From the NCBI RefSeq assembly GCF_000619945.1, contig NZ_JHVC01000007.1, forward strand, positions 124,001 to 188,000: a stretch of DNA of 64,000 nucleotides, in the 5' to 3' direction. The notes under the pieces were generated by a model. It was not told the origin of the DNA, made no database searches, and was given only the letters and a program-made list of their open reading frames with translations. Shown here one piece after another: positions 9,534 through 18,860 of this stretch. The translations under genes were made by a program, and so were the position numbers. The DNA is from Clostridium lundense DSM 17049 (GTDB lineage Bacteria; Bacillota; Clostridia; Clostridiales; Clostridiaceae). The first letter of the stretch is position 1; each line of letters begins with the position of its first letter.

Positions 9534-10122
9534 ATGAGTAGAGGAATATCAATCTATTATAAGTTAATAAGTAAAAATAATAATAAAATAATATATGGAT
9601 ATTCAGGAGGCATTAGTATTGAATAATGATGTAAATATAAAACCATTTGATAAGATGGTGGAGTATGGAATAGTTTCTACTGTTGAAGATGAGAAAAAGA
9701 TTATTAGGCAGATTAATAAATATCTTAGGTCAAAAGAAATAAAAAATTTACGAAAAGAAACTGATAAGTCGATGTTAGAGGCAAGGTACCCATTTAATTA
9801 TAATTATTTTTATTGGCAAGGAACAAAACGAGGTAGTATTGGACAAGGGTCTATTTGGCATTTAGAATTGTTAGCTAATAAAGATATAAATGGAAAAATG
9901 CAGTTCCCGGAGAGGGAAGATATTGCTTTTTTCTTTTTGGTAATAAAACATAATGTTAATTTAATGTCAGAAGAAACTAATGATGGAAGAGATAAATTTT
10001 TTCAGGGTTTGATTGAAGCAATAGATTTCCCAGTTGAAATTGTATATAATTATGTCCCATATGAGGAACGAAGAAACAATGAAGAATATTTAGAACATTT
10101 ATTTAGAAAAGATTTTGAATAA
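9534..10122 (+). pseudogene. Hypothetical gene split by an apparent one-base frameshift
   Basis: A 30-codon frame starts at ATG 9534 (MSRGISIYYKLISK...) and stops at 9624-9626. A second frame, one base later, runs through to 10122 (NDVNIKPFDKMVEYGIV...). Dropping one base near 9620-9626 joins them into one coherent protein of about 195 residues. Alternatively the second frame could be translated alone from TTG 9619, which has AGGAGG eight bases upstream; the ATG at 9595 has no ribosome site. The protein has a Trp/Phe-rich core (YFYWQGTKRG, AFFFLVIKHNV) and no recognised family. It may be a broken gene, a sequencing slip, or a functional restart. Confidence 0.5.
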
Positions 10123-10136
10123 GACTAACATAAGAC

Positions 10137-10232
10137 ATGAAACATTTTTCTGTTATAGCTGTTGTTCTTTCCAGTGTGTATTTTTTATTTATTATTGCTT
10201 CAATAGTTGTTCTTTTAATAATACATAAATGA
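10137..10232 (+). CDS. Possible 31-residue hydrophobic peptide
   Basis: ATG 10137 to TGA 10230-10232 encodes a single strongly hydrophobic helix ending in a basic tail (…LLIIHK). Size and shape resemble small membrane peptides, including type I toxin peptides. No good ribosome site is seen upstream, so it may be chance. Confidence 0.2.
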   Translation: MKHFSVIAVVLSSVYFLFIIASIVVLLIIHK

Positions 10233-10326
10233 TATTGGAATAAATAATTTAAGCAAAAATTTTGTGAAAAAATTTCTAGAAGAATATAAAGATTGGTGCT
10301 TAGAATAAAGAGAGGGGAAATTTATA

Positions 10327-12714
10327 ATGGGATTACAAGATCATTTAATAGATAAAATAAGCAATGTACTATTAGAGCTAGGACTATCAGATGAAGTTAT
10401 TTATAGTTTTGAAGAGTATATGGAGGGAAATTTAGAAGAAGAGGAATTTTTTAAAAACCTTCCTTATATAGATATGGGCTATTTAAAAGCAGATTTAGTA
10501 GAACAAATAGTAAATACATATAGATCTTTAGAGAAATATAAAGATTATGAGTATTTTTCAAAGTACATAAAAATATTATTCCAAATAGGAAAAGTATCTG
10601 TATTTTCAATTATAGATAAGACAAATTATAGTTATTATAGAGAGCAGGATTGTAAGAAATTTTTAAAATATAATTTAAATCCAGCTTTTGTCATAGCATA
10701 TTATGCTAGTGGTATTACAAAAGAAGAAAGTTCTCTAAACCGTGGGTTTATTAAATTTTATGATAGCATTTATGAGGAACACAAAGATGCATTTAAAGAA
10801 GCCTTTCACATGAGTAAAATAAATGACCAAGTGATTATAGCAACTTATTTAATTCATAAAGAAAAAGATAAAGAGCTTTGTAGTTGGCTAGAGGAAGACA
10901 TACTTAACTCAATAGAAGCTCTATTTAATAAGAATATATCTTCAGAAGAATTAGATGTTTTGATTAAATATTTAAAAGGTGAATCTTCAAAGTTAGAAGA
11001 AACAATAGAACTATTAAAAAGCAATAATAGTTTGGCTTTAAATATTGATACATATATTTTAAAGTTCCTTGTAGGAATTAGCACTACTATTTCTGATGAA
11101 TCAACTATGGCAAATAGATTTATTAAATTTGCTATATTATTTGATTATGAAAAAGCTTTTAATGGTTTATATAATTATCTTAAATATAATAGGTATAACA
11201 AAATTATAAAGCTTACAGAGAAGCTACAAATAAAAAAAGAACTGTATATTGCATGGATGGGCGAGATAAATACTCGATATAACAGTTTTTATTTTGAAAA
11301 AGAGTTAAAAGAAGAATTAGATAAAAATAAAGAAGAATTTATAAAGGCACTTACAATGTGTAGTAGTATTAACAAAGCTTATATGGCCTCACTTCTTTGG
11401 AAAAGTGGAGAAGGTTTAGAATTTGTAAGTGAGGGTGAAGAGGTTTTTATTCATGAATTTTCTGCTGTTATGGATCAATTAAATATTGAAAAAGATGTTT
11501 ATGAAAACTTTATTGAATATTTAAGAGATAATATTTCTTTTGATAATATAAGTGAAAGCTTAAAAGGATTATTAGGAAAAAAAGATATATATCTGTATAA
11601 TTGTATGCTTGATGAAGTACTATTTTGGTTAAAAGATGTATCTCCTATGTTTGAAAGAGCTATGAAAATATTTATTGCTATAGGAAATTGTAAAATATTA
11701 AATCACATATATCATGGTTATAAAAAATTTAAAGGTATAAGTAATAAAGATGAAGATTTAAGTTCTTTTATAGAATTATTAGATAGCTATGGTGCTTCAA
11801 TTAGTAATTATCTATCCTTTTTAGGAACTGAGGCTTCCTATTATGCAGGAGCTAGTGATGAAGCAAAGGGTATTATTGCAAAATTAATTGAAAAGGATGA
11901 AGAAGAAGTTATAAAAAACATACCTTATTGTCAGTCTGAAATAAGAGAACGTCTTTTAGAAATATTATTTAAGCATTGTGATGATTCTAAAGGTACAAAA
12001 GTTCTTATAGAGTATTTGGGCGATTCTTCAAAGGTTGTAAGGGAAAAGGTTATAGAACTTTTGACTTTAAGTGAAAAAACTCATGAAATGATAATACCTA
12101 GTTTAAGTGCAAAAAAACAAATAGTTAGAGAAGCAGCAGTAAAAATACTTTCAAAAAGCAGTAATGAAAAAGTAATTGAAGCATTAAATAAAGCCTTAGA
12201 AGTAGAAAAAACTGAAAAAATAAAAATGCTATTAAGAGAAGTTTTAAATGTGGAAAGTGATTTAGAAGAAAATAGCGAAGAATTAGATATTTTAGAGTAC
12301 TGTAAAAAAGCTTTAAAAGGTAATAAAGCATCAGGGTTGAAGTGGTTAAATTATGATACCTTACCAAAGGTAAGGCTTAAGGATAGTGAAGAAATTGCAG
12401 AAGATGAAATTATAAAATATATGCTTATATGTTACTCATCCTGTATTGAAATAGGATTAAGTAGTGAAGCAAGAATGGTAAGTGAACTTTTAGATAAAAA
12501 AGATTTATCAAAACTTGCTTTAGAAGTTTTAGAAAGATGGCTTAATGGTGGTGCTGAGAGCAAGAAAAAATGGGTACTTCCTTTTGCATCTGTTTATGGA
12601 GATTACAATGTAATTAGCTTACTAAAAAAGAATATAGAAGAGTGGCCAAAAAATTCAAGAGGGGCTATAGCTAGTGAAGGAGTAAAAGCACTTGCACTTA
12701 ATGGAAGCAATGAG
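10327..12714 (+). CDS. HEAT-repeat/DUF4132 protein, exon 1 (interrupted by IStron)
   Basis: These 796 codons are the N-terminal part of a giant cytosolic protein whose remainder resumes at 14695. It is built of helical repeats, including HEAT-like units near residues 570-640 (YLGDSSKVVREKVIELL, KKQIVREAAVKIL). It ends in RGAIASEGVKALALNGSNE, which aligns with RGAIACDAIKALALNGNSE in the intact paralogue at 18861. Reading on into the element adds only six codons before a stop. GAGGGG precedes the ATG. Joining 12714 to 14695 gives 1165 residues, close to the paralogue's 1134. DUF4132 proteins such as E. coli YehI/MolR occur beside yehLMPQ, so this is probably a functional partner of the upstream operon. 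Confidence 0.85.
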
Positions 12715-12715
12715 G

Positions 12716-13340
12716 TAACTAACAGTTACAAATAAGTTATAATAAGTTATAAAACATTAACAAAATTAATAACTTAGAAAATTGTTGACAGCCTCCCATG
12801 TTCGTAAAGAGCATGGAGTGATGTATGATATACATCCAAAATCCTTTGAATTGCTGGAACCCCCTAAAGCTAACTAAACTACAACGTAAGGATGAAATAA
12901 GCCTAGGCGTGATAGTTACGAAAGTAGAAAAAATTAGTTAGATGGCATAAGGTTAAATCCTAAGTGTTATAAAATGGGCAATCAGCAGGTAAGCCTCGAA
13001 AAGAGGAAACTTCAACGACTATCCTGTAATGGGAGTACACTACAAGCGGTTGGTAGTGGAAGTGGAGGACACCTTATATTAGTTGAGAGTTGAAAGTTGA
13101 TAATTAAATATAAATTTTCATTCTTAATTTTCAATTTTTAATTTAATTGAGGTGATGATATAGTCTACGCTCATATGAAAGTATGAGAAGTTCATAAGTT
13201 TTACAAGACTTTGAGAACTGCTTAGTGGTAGCGATACTAAGTGAATTATGCATAAAACTTGTAGGGAGTTATAAGTATATAAAACACCAAGTAGTCTTTT
13301 TAATTTACCTTAATTTCATTATAATGCCTAGCAATTAGGA
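12716..13340 (+). ncRNA. Group I intron catalytic core of the IStron
   Basis: Conserved group I elements are visible. A Q-type AATCAGCAGG lies at 12980-12989, an R-type TTCAACGACTAT at 13011-13022, and an S-type ATAGTC at 13160-13165. GACTAT (13017-13022) pairs with 13160-13165 as P7. A candidate internal guide GCCTC (12791-12795) can pair with GAGGT (12712-12716) with a terminal U-G pair as P1, and CCATG/CATGG just after it can form P2. An alternative hairpin, GTAACT-AAC-AGTTAC (12715-12729), sits at the very left end. A long AT-rich arm (13083-13145) is inserted between R and S. The exact splice sites are not settled from sequence alone. Confidence 0.82.
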
Positions 13341-13369
13341 GATAATAATAATGGAAGGGAGGTGAGAAT

Positions 13370-14500
13370 GTGATAAAGGCAATAAAAATAAGATTAAAGC
13401 CAACTAATGAGCAGGAAGTATTGATGTTTAAATCCGCAGGTTGTGCAAGATTTGCTTACAACTGGGGACTTTCAAAATGGGAAGAAATGAATAAAAACGG
13501 GTTTAAACCTTCAAAGGTAAAAATAAGAGCTGAATTTAACAATACAATTAAAAAGGATAGGGAATTTGTATGGTTAAAGGAGGTATCTGCTCAAGTTACA
13601 CAACATGCTTTTGAAGATTTAAATGATGCTTATAATAATTTCTTTAAAGGTTTATCAAAACACCCTAAATTTAAAACTAAGAAAAGGTCAAGACAATGTT
13701 TTTATGTTAGATATGATGCTATTAAATTTAAAGATGGCAAGGTTAATTTAGAGAAAATAGGTAAGGTTAAATATAAAACTAATTATGACACTCCTAATTT
13801 ACCCAAATATATTAATCCTAAATGCTATTTTGACGGAAAGTATTGGTATTTAACATTAGGATTTGAACACAACGAAAACCAAGTTGAGTTAAACAAGGAT
13901 CTATCTGTTGGAATTGATTTAGGAGTTTCTAATCTAGCTATAGTAAATTGTTTAGATAAACCAATAAAAAACATTAATAAATCTATAAAAATTAGAAAGG
14001 TAAAAAAGAAATTAAAAAGATTACAAAGGCAAGTATCAAGAAAATATGAAGCAAATAAAAAGGGTAAGGAGTTTGTAAAAACTAAAAATATAATAAAGTT
14101 AGAAAAACAAATTAAGCTTATCCATAGAAAATTAAATAATATAAGACTTAATCATATACATCAAGCTACTAATAAGATAGTTAAATTAAAACCCTATAGA
14201 GTTGTTATGGAAGATTTGAATATCAGTGGAATGATGAAAAATAAACATTTATCAGAAAGCATACAGGAACAAAAATTTTATGAATTTATTAGGCAGATGA
14301 AATATAAATGTGAGTTTAACGGAATGGAATTTGTTGCAGCAGATAGATTGTATCCTTCAAGTAAAATTTGTAGCTGTTGTGGCAGTAAAAAAGAAGATTT
14401 AAAGTTAAAAGATAGAGTTTATGTATGTGATAAATGCGGCTTAGAAATAGATAGAGATAAAAATGCTTCAATTAATCTTGGTGCTTATAAAATAGCATAA
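13370..14500 (+). CDS. tnpB: TnpB RNA-guided nuclease of the IStron
   Basis: A 376-residue TnpB, the Cas12-ancestral RNA-guided DNA nuclease. The RuvC residues look intact: D183 in VGIDLGVSN, E281 in VMEDLNISG, and D361/D363 in DRDKNASINL. The zinc ribbon C334/C337 with C353/C356 is present, and the N-terminal region has the usual MIKAIKIRLKP start. The GTG start at 13370 has a perfect GGGAGGTGAG ribosome site. In IS605/IS607 elements TnpB cuts empty donor sites guided by the omegaRNA made from the element's right end, which favours retention. The length is at the short end for the family. It appears active. Confidence 0.92.
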   Translation: MIKAIKIRLKPTNEQEVLMFKSAGCARFAYNWGLSKWEEMNKNGFKPSKVKIRAEFNNTIKKDREFVWLKEVSAQVTQHAFEDLNDAYNNFFKGLSKHPKFKTKKRSRQCFYVRYDAIKFKDGKVNLEKIGKVKYKTNYDTPNLPKYINPKCYFDGKYWYLTLGFEHNENQVELNKDLSVGIDLGVSNLAIVNCLDKPIKNINKSIKIRKVKKKLKRLQRQVSRKYEANKKGKEFVKTKNIIKLEKQIKLIHRKLNNIRLNHIHQATNKIVKLKPYRVVMEDLNISGMMKNKHLSESIQEQKFYEFIRQMKYKCEFNGMEFVAADRLYPSSKICSCCGSKKEDLKLKDRVYVCDKCGLEIDRDKNASINLGAYKIA

Positions 14501-14715
14501 TTGGTGATTTAAAAAAATTATGTTATGTGTACCCTGCGTTGTGGGGGAATTTAAGTCCTTGGAGAATTACACCAAACTAGAGTAGAATAAGAAATTGTTT
14601 GAAATAGAATTCTATAAATAGGAAATGTTATTTAGCAATGAATAACATAAGTAAAATTTATATATTTATAACTTTTTATAAGTTTTATGCAACGGCTCTT
14701 ATAATAGTAGACAAT
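14501..14715 (+). ncRNA. Predicted omegaRNA scaffold and guide at the IStron right end
   Basis: Between the tnpB stop and the right boundary (14694/14695) lie about 195 bases that are non-coding in + frames. They contain GC-rich stem-forming stretches (for example around 14528-14575: TACCCTGCGTTGTGGGGG and CTTGGAGAATTACACC). In TnpB elements this region is the omegaRNA scaffold and the flanking host sequence is the guide, so the guide would read from about 14696 into exon 2 of the DUF4132 gene. The same transcript region must also hold the 3' end of the group I intron and its splice site, so splicing and guide production compete. The limits are inferred. Confidence 0.65.
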
Positions 14716-15804
14716 ATAGCAAGAAAGTTTAAATTTAAGCAGGTTAAAAATGCTGCAGCTACTGCACTAAAATTTGCTTCTGAACAAATGGGGATAGATA
14801 TGGAGGAACTTTCAGATAGAATAGTTCCAGATTTAGGCTTTGATATAAGAGGGGAAAGAGTTTTTGATTATGGAGAAAGAAAATTTATTGTAACTCTTAC
14901 TCCAGAGCTTACCTTACAGGTACAAGATGAAAGTGGTAAAAAGTTTAAGAACCTTCCAACTCCAGGTAAAAAGGATGATGAAACTAAAGCAACAGCAGCG
15001 TCAAAAGAATTTAAAAACTTAAAGAAGCAATTAAAAACAGTAGTAAATATACAAGCTATTCGTTTAGAAATGGCACTATCTAGCAACAGAAAGTGGACAA
15101 AAGAATCTTGGGTAAAGCTTTTTGTTAACAATTCTATTATGCATAAATTTGCTATAGGTCTTGTATGGGGTGTTTATGAAAACAATGCTTTAACTCACAG
15201 CTTTAGATATATGGAAGATGGAAGTTTTAATACTAAAGATGAAGAGGAATATGAATTAAAGGATGGAATGGTAATAGGCATTGTTCATCCAATAGAATTA
15301 AATAGTGATGATATAGAGCTATGGAAGGAACAATTTGAAAACTATGAAATTAAACAACCTCTTGAACAATTAAGTAGAGAAGTATTTATAGTTACTGAAG
15401 AAGAAAAAAATAATAAAAAAGTAGAGCGTTTTGGAGGAATCAATTTAAATGGGTTATCTTTATTAGGAAAGTTAACTGGTTTTGGATGGAGTAGGGGATC
15501 AGTTGAAGACGCTGGTTGGTATTGTACTTTTTATAAGGAAGATAGTATTTTTAACATAGATGTTGAATTAAAGTTTAGTGGTGCAGGTGTAGGTTATGAA
15601 AATGAAGAAGTAACAGTATATGACTTAGCTTTTTATAAGGCAGGAACTGTATCAACATATTATTATACAAGTGAAATGTATAAACAGAATATTTTATCAC
15701 CAGATAAACTTCCTAAAAGATTCTTTAGTGAAATTCTTTATCAAATAAATAAAGCAACTGCTTCAAAAACAGGAACTAATGAAAATTGGAAAGAGGAGAG
15801 ATAA
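14695..15804 (+). CDS. DUF4132 protein, exon 2 (C-terminal domain)
   Basis: These 369 codons continue the gene begun at 10327. They start ALIIVDNIARKF, matching LIVIDTIARKV in the paralogue, and carry the DUF4132 domain (RGERVFDYGERKF; FRYMEDGSFNTKDEEEYEL; VHPIEL; WKEQFENYEI; VERFGGINLNGLSL). The C terminus LPKRFFSEILYQI matches LPKRFFSEILYDV-type ends in the paralogue. No start codon with a ribosome site precedes it, so expression depends on splicing or excision of the IStron. An in-frame ATG inside the element (14638) has no convincing ribosome site. Confidence 0.85.
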   Translation, partial: ALIIVDNIARKFKFKQVKNAAATALKFASEQMGIDMEELSDRIVPDLGFDIRGERVFDYGERKFIVTLTPELTLQVQDESGKKFKNLPTPGKKDDETKATAASKEFKNLKKQLKTVVNIQAIRLEMALSSNRKWTKESWVKLFVNNSIMHKFAIGLVWGVYENNALTHSFRYMEDGSFNTKDEEEYELKDGMVIGIVHPIELNSDDIELWKEQFENYEIKQPLEQLSREVFIVTEEEKNNKKVERFGGINLNGLSLLGKLTGFGWSRGSVEDAGWYCTFYKEDSIFNIDVELKFSGAGVGYENEEVTVYDLAFYKAGTVSTYYYTSEMYKQNILSPDKLPKRFFSEILYQINKATASKTGTNENWKEER

Positions 15805-15850
15805 ATTTAGTTGTTATAGAAGTGGAAGTAGTGAGAAGGGAATATATAAA

Positions 15851-16120
15851 ATGAAAATTAAAGGAATTGTAAGATATATTTTTCAAAATGAAGTTTTTAA
15901 GGAAATAGATAAAAATACATTAACCATACTAAACAATATTAAAATTAGAGAATATAAAAAAATGGCATTTAATAAAGAAATAGATACATTAGAGTTCTCA
16001 AGACCTGTGATATTAGAAGATAGGGAATTTGGGTTAAACGGAAAAGATATTTTGAATAGTCATATATACAAAAGAGCAATTAAATTAATTGGGCAAAGAC
16101 TACCAAAAGAATTTATATAA
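15851..16120 (+). CDS. Small basic protein, unknown
   Basis: An 89-residue protein starting at ATG 15851 with GAAGGGA about ten bases upstream. The frame stays open further up, into the end of the DUF4132 gene, but those codons read out of frame with it and are not supported. It looks like a small alpha/beta protein (IVRYIFQNEVFKEID...). No family is recognised. It follows the DUF4132 exon closely and lies 11 bases before the next gene, so it is probably cotranscribed. Confidence 0.5.
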   Translation: MKIKGIVRYIFQNEVFKEIDKNTLTILNNIKIREYKKMAFNKEIDTLEFSRPVILEDREFGLNGKDILNSHIYKRAIKLIGQRLPKEFI

Positions 16121-16131
16121 GGGGAAAATAC

Positions 16132-16794
16132 ATGATTAAAAAGTATACAATAGACTTTATTGAGGAAAAGAAAAAAGTAGAAAAGCTAGTAACTAAATTT
16201 GGGGGACAACCGGTTTGGGTAGATGGAGTCCAATGGCCTATTGATGAAGAAAATGGTGAACCTATGAGATTTATATGTCAAATAGAACTTTGCCATAAAA
16301 TCTTTGGTGACAATAAACTTAAAATGGCCTATTTATTTGTTTCAGAAGAATGGAATAGCTATGTTTTAATATGTCAACAGTCAAAATCAGAGGTATTTAC
16401 AAAAGAGATAATTGATGGTCCAAGTATTTATAGAATGATAAAAAAGAAGAAAAATGATGTGTTTTTATCTGAAGAACAATGTGAGTTTACAGTTAACTTA
16501 AATTTTGAAGAGGATTACGATTTTGTTCATCAAGCACCTTACTTTATAGATGAGGAACTTGTTTTTGAAGATAGTCCAGAAAACTATGATGAGGTATTAA
16601 AGGGAAATAAAATAGGTGGAACACCTTTGTTTTTAAATTGTGATGAACTTCCAGAGGAGGATACATGGAAGTTATTATTGCAATTAGATGCAACAAACAT
16701 TCCATTTGCACTTAATTTTGGAGATGCTGGAATGGGATTTTTCTTTATAAATATGAAAGATGGTAGTTTGAAGTTTATTATAGAAAGTTGCTAA
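16132..16794 (+). CDS. DUF1963-like (YwqG family) protein
   Basis: A 220-residue cytosolic protein. Paired features of the DUF1963/YwqG family are visible: an N-terminal FGGQPVW...WP block and a C-terminal KIGGTPLFL...LLLQLDA...FALNFGDAGMGFFFI block. DUF1963 proteins often occur in immunity-type islands beside SUKH genes, and a SUKH-like gene follows here. GGGGAAAA precedes the ATG. The function is unknown. Confidence 0.65.
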   Translation: MIKKYTIDFIEEKKKVEKLVTKFGGQPVWVDGVQWPIDEENGEPMRFICQIELCHKIFGDNKLKMAYLFVSEEWNSYVLICQQSKSEVFTKEIIDGPSIYRMIKKKKNDVFLSEEQCEFTVNLNFEEDYDFVHQAPYFIDEELVFEDSPENYDEVLKGNKIGGTPLFLNCDELPEEDTWKLLLQLDATNIPFALNFGDAGMGFFFINMKDGSLKFIIESC

Positions 16795-16826
16795 TAGAAA
16801 ATTAAAGAATAGATTGGAAGAAAATT

Positions 16827-17486
16827 ATGTATATAAAAGATGATGAAAATGGAATGGAAAATCTCAAATTATTTATTGAAATGTGGGAAGGTAAAGCGTT
16901 ACCCGAATATGGAATGTTAGATGAGGAAGTACCTAGATTTTTACCTAAACCATTAAGAGATCTTTATCTTTTTTCTGGTAAGTGGCCTCATCCAAGAAAG
17001 AAGGATGTTGGATATAGTGATCCATATGGAGATCAAAAAATTTTTGATAACCAGGATTTTCTGGTGGAAGTGGAAAGTTTAGAAAAAAAGAATGGCAAAG
17101 TAACGTTTCTTTTTGAAAACCAAGGAAATTGGACTTGTGAAGTTGAGGTAAATAATGATAATTCACCAGTATATAGTGATGCTGCTGAAGTTTGGGATGA
17201 AAATGCTTCAGGGCATGAGATTGTATGTGAGTCTCTTACAAATTTTTTAATTACTTATTGTTTACAAGAATTAGTGTTTGGCAGTAGGTATGTTGGTACA
17301 ATAGAAGATAAATTGAAAATGGAACAAATTCTTAAAAATTCAGAACCGTTGTGGTTAGATGGTTTTTATGTTAACAAAGAACCAGATCATTCATTTTATA
17401 TTTATAATCATAAATTATTGATTATGGATCATGGTGGTTTATGGTATGCATGCAATGATGAAAGTGCTTTAGCTTTAATAGTTTAA
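16827..17486 (+). CDS. SUKH-like (SMI1/KNR4 type) protein
   Basis: A 219-residue acidic protein. LPKPLRDLYLFSGKWP is followed by a beta-rich stretch VTFLFENQGNWTCEVEVNND, then VYSDAAEVWDENA and a terminal helix, which together give the SUKH-like pattern of a short helix, a sheet and a closing helix. It follows the DUF1963-like gene by 32 bases. An immunity or scaffold role is inferred from the family, not shown. Confidence 0.55.
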   Translation: MYIKDDENGMENLKLFIEMWEGKALPEYGMLDEEVPRFLPKPLRDLYLFSGKWPHPRKKDVGYSDPYGDQKIFDNQDFLVEVESLEKKNGKVTFLFENQGNWTCEVEVNNDNSPVYSDAAEVWDENASGHEIVCESLTNFLITYCLQELVFGSRYVGTIEDKLKMEQILKNSEPLWLDGFYVNKEPDHSFYIYNHKLLIMDHGGLWYACNDESALALIV

Positions 17487-17617
17487 AGAGATGGCATTAA
17501 TAAAAATTAAGATGATTTTTTGAGATACAAAGAAGAATACTTAATGGAAAAATAAATGTTGTAAAGGCGGACAACATTTGTCAGATTATAAATAATGAGA
17601 AAAAGGAGTAAAGATAT

Positions 17618-17962
17618 ATGGGTACAATTGCTATAAAACTAAATCCAGAAAAGCTTGAAAATGCAGATTTAGATTTAAGATATTTAATTCCAGATAGAAT
17701 TGAGGAAGTTACAAAAGAAAGAGTTCAAGATAATGGATACGATTATAGTTCAGATGGTACAAATTCTATAATTATTTTCATGACCTCAGAAAATCCTGAA
17801 GAAGATGCAATTACTGTTTTAGAAATTTTAAAGAAAGAGAAGTTTTTAGAGAATGATATTTATAAATCAGGTATTATAGCTATTGCTGATGGCGATGGTG
17901 AAGATGAGAATGAATATAGGATAATTCATCCTAATAATTATGATGAAGAATTTAAGTTGTAG
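17618..17962 (+). CDS. Small acidic protein, unknown
   Basis: A 114-residue acidic protein with an alternating beta/alpha layout (TIAIKLNPEKL; NSIIIFMTSENPEEDAITVLEILKKEKF; SGIIAIADGDGEDENEYRIIHP). AAAGGAG precedes the ATG at 17618. The size and acidity are like immunity proteins, but no family is recognised. Confidence 0.6.
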   Translation: MGTIAIKLNPEKLENADLDLRYLIPDRIEEVTKERVQDNGYDYSSDGTNSIIIFMTSENPEEDAITVLEILKKEKFLENDIYKSGIIAIADGDGEDENEYRIIHPNNYDEEFKL

Positions 17963-18071
17963 TTATATTCTATAGGATTATATCAGCACAGAATTAATTA
18001 CTAATAATATTACATATTATACTAAAACTGTATAACTGGATTAATAAGTTATATGACTAAGGAGCTGAAAA

Positions 18072-18695
18072 ATGAATTATTCAATTGATGGATTAGAATA
18101 TTATGAAGAACTTGGAGAGTGGGGAGGATATATAACTGTAAAATGTTCACAATCTTTATTTAATAAAGATGAAATATCTTTGGGAGTTTATATGAAAGGT
18201 ACAGAACGGCTTACGGAAGCAGAGTATAATGCTATAAATCATATAAAGATTAATTTTCCTGTGATTTATGAAAAAATACTAAAAGGTTTATATGAATGGT
18301 ATAAAAGAGAATACATACCATCTGAAATATTTGACGAAGATACATCAGACTTCATACCTGTTAAATTTAATTGTTATGAAGATATACATAGATATATAGG
18401 AACACCAAATATAGAAATACTCCATGAATATACTAAAGAGGATAATGCTTATTTTTCAATCTATTTTTACGATAATTGTTTGTTATCTATTGAACATGGA
18501 CTTACTGCATTATTCCATAAAAATAATATGATTGACATAGATGCAGCTGATACAGAAGCAGTAGTGAATTTTCTTGAATATTACGAAGAAGATTGTACTT
18601 TGTGGGAAAAAGATTTTTGGTTAATAAAATGGGAGCTTGGCAAAGATGAAAGTTTTGATGATGTAGATTTAATAAGGGAAAAGTGGCTCAAATAG
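18072..18695 (+). CDS. Acidic protein, possibly DUF6985-like
   Basis: A 207-residue protein. It begins with a beta-hairpin-like WGGYITVKC...ISLGVYM, then a helix-rich middle (EAEYNAINHIKINFPVIYEKILKGLYEWYKREY), and later a second beta section (AYFSIYFYDNCLLSIEHGLTALFHKN). This order resembles DUF6985 proteins. AAGGAG precedes the ATG. It is another member of the small-protein set between the two DUF4132 paralogues. The function is unknown and the family call is tentative. Confidence 0.5.
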   Translation: MNYSIDGLEYYEELGEWGGYITVKCSQSLFNKDEISLGVYMKGTERLTEAEYNAINHIKINFPVIYEKILKGLYEWYKREYIPSEIFDEDTSDFIPVKFNCYEDIHRYIGTPNIEILHEYTKEDNAYFSIYFYDNCLLSIEHGLTALFHKNNMIDIDAADTEAVVNFLEYYEEDCTLWEKDFWLIKWELGKDESFDDVDLIREKWLK

Positions 18696-18860
18696 TTTTA
18701 AACATAAAATAAGAATTAGGAGTTGAAAAATACTATTTATATGAAAATTGAAGATTTAATAAGAGAAAGAATCATAGACATTGTTCAATTATTTGTATTA
18801 AAAGATTAAAAGTAAGAGTAATTGATTTGAAGAAGCCAGAAGTAAGAGGGAGGTAAGCAT

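Larger units (their letters stand above)
12715..14694 (+). mobile_element. IStron: group I intron plus TnpB element, IS607-like GG boundaries
   Basis: A 1980-bp insertion splits a DUF4132 gene. Both junctions carry GG (12714-12715 and 14694-14695), the dinucleotide targeted by IS607-type serine transposases, and one GG is extra relative to the reconstructed site. The left end carries a group I intron catalytic core, the middle a full tnpB, and the right end a structured region expected to be the omegaRNA scaffold. No tnpA is present, so mobility would need a transposase in trans. IStrons of this design are known from C. difficile (CdISt1) and C. botulinum. They limit host damage by self-splicing from mRNA. 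Confidence 0.88.

Noticed and set aside
9595..9618. ATG 9595 as start of the hypothetical gene
   Set aside because: No ribosome site precedes it, and AGGAGG lies after it, before TTG 9619.
10327..12735. A complete 802-residue protein ending within the element
   Set aside because: The last six codons come from the IStron. The paralogue shows the true continuation at 14695.
14638..15804. An independent gene starting at ATG 14638
   Set aside because: The first 19 codons lie in the IStron right end, without a ribosome site. The protein is the second half of the DUF4132 gene.
18740..18808. A 22-codon open frame (MKIEDLIRE...)
   Set aside because: No convincing ribosome site, very short, no distinctive composition.
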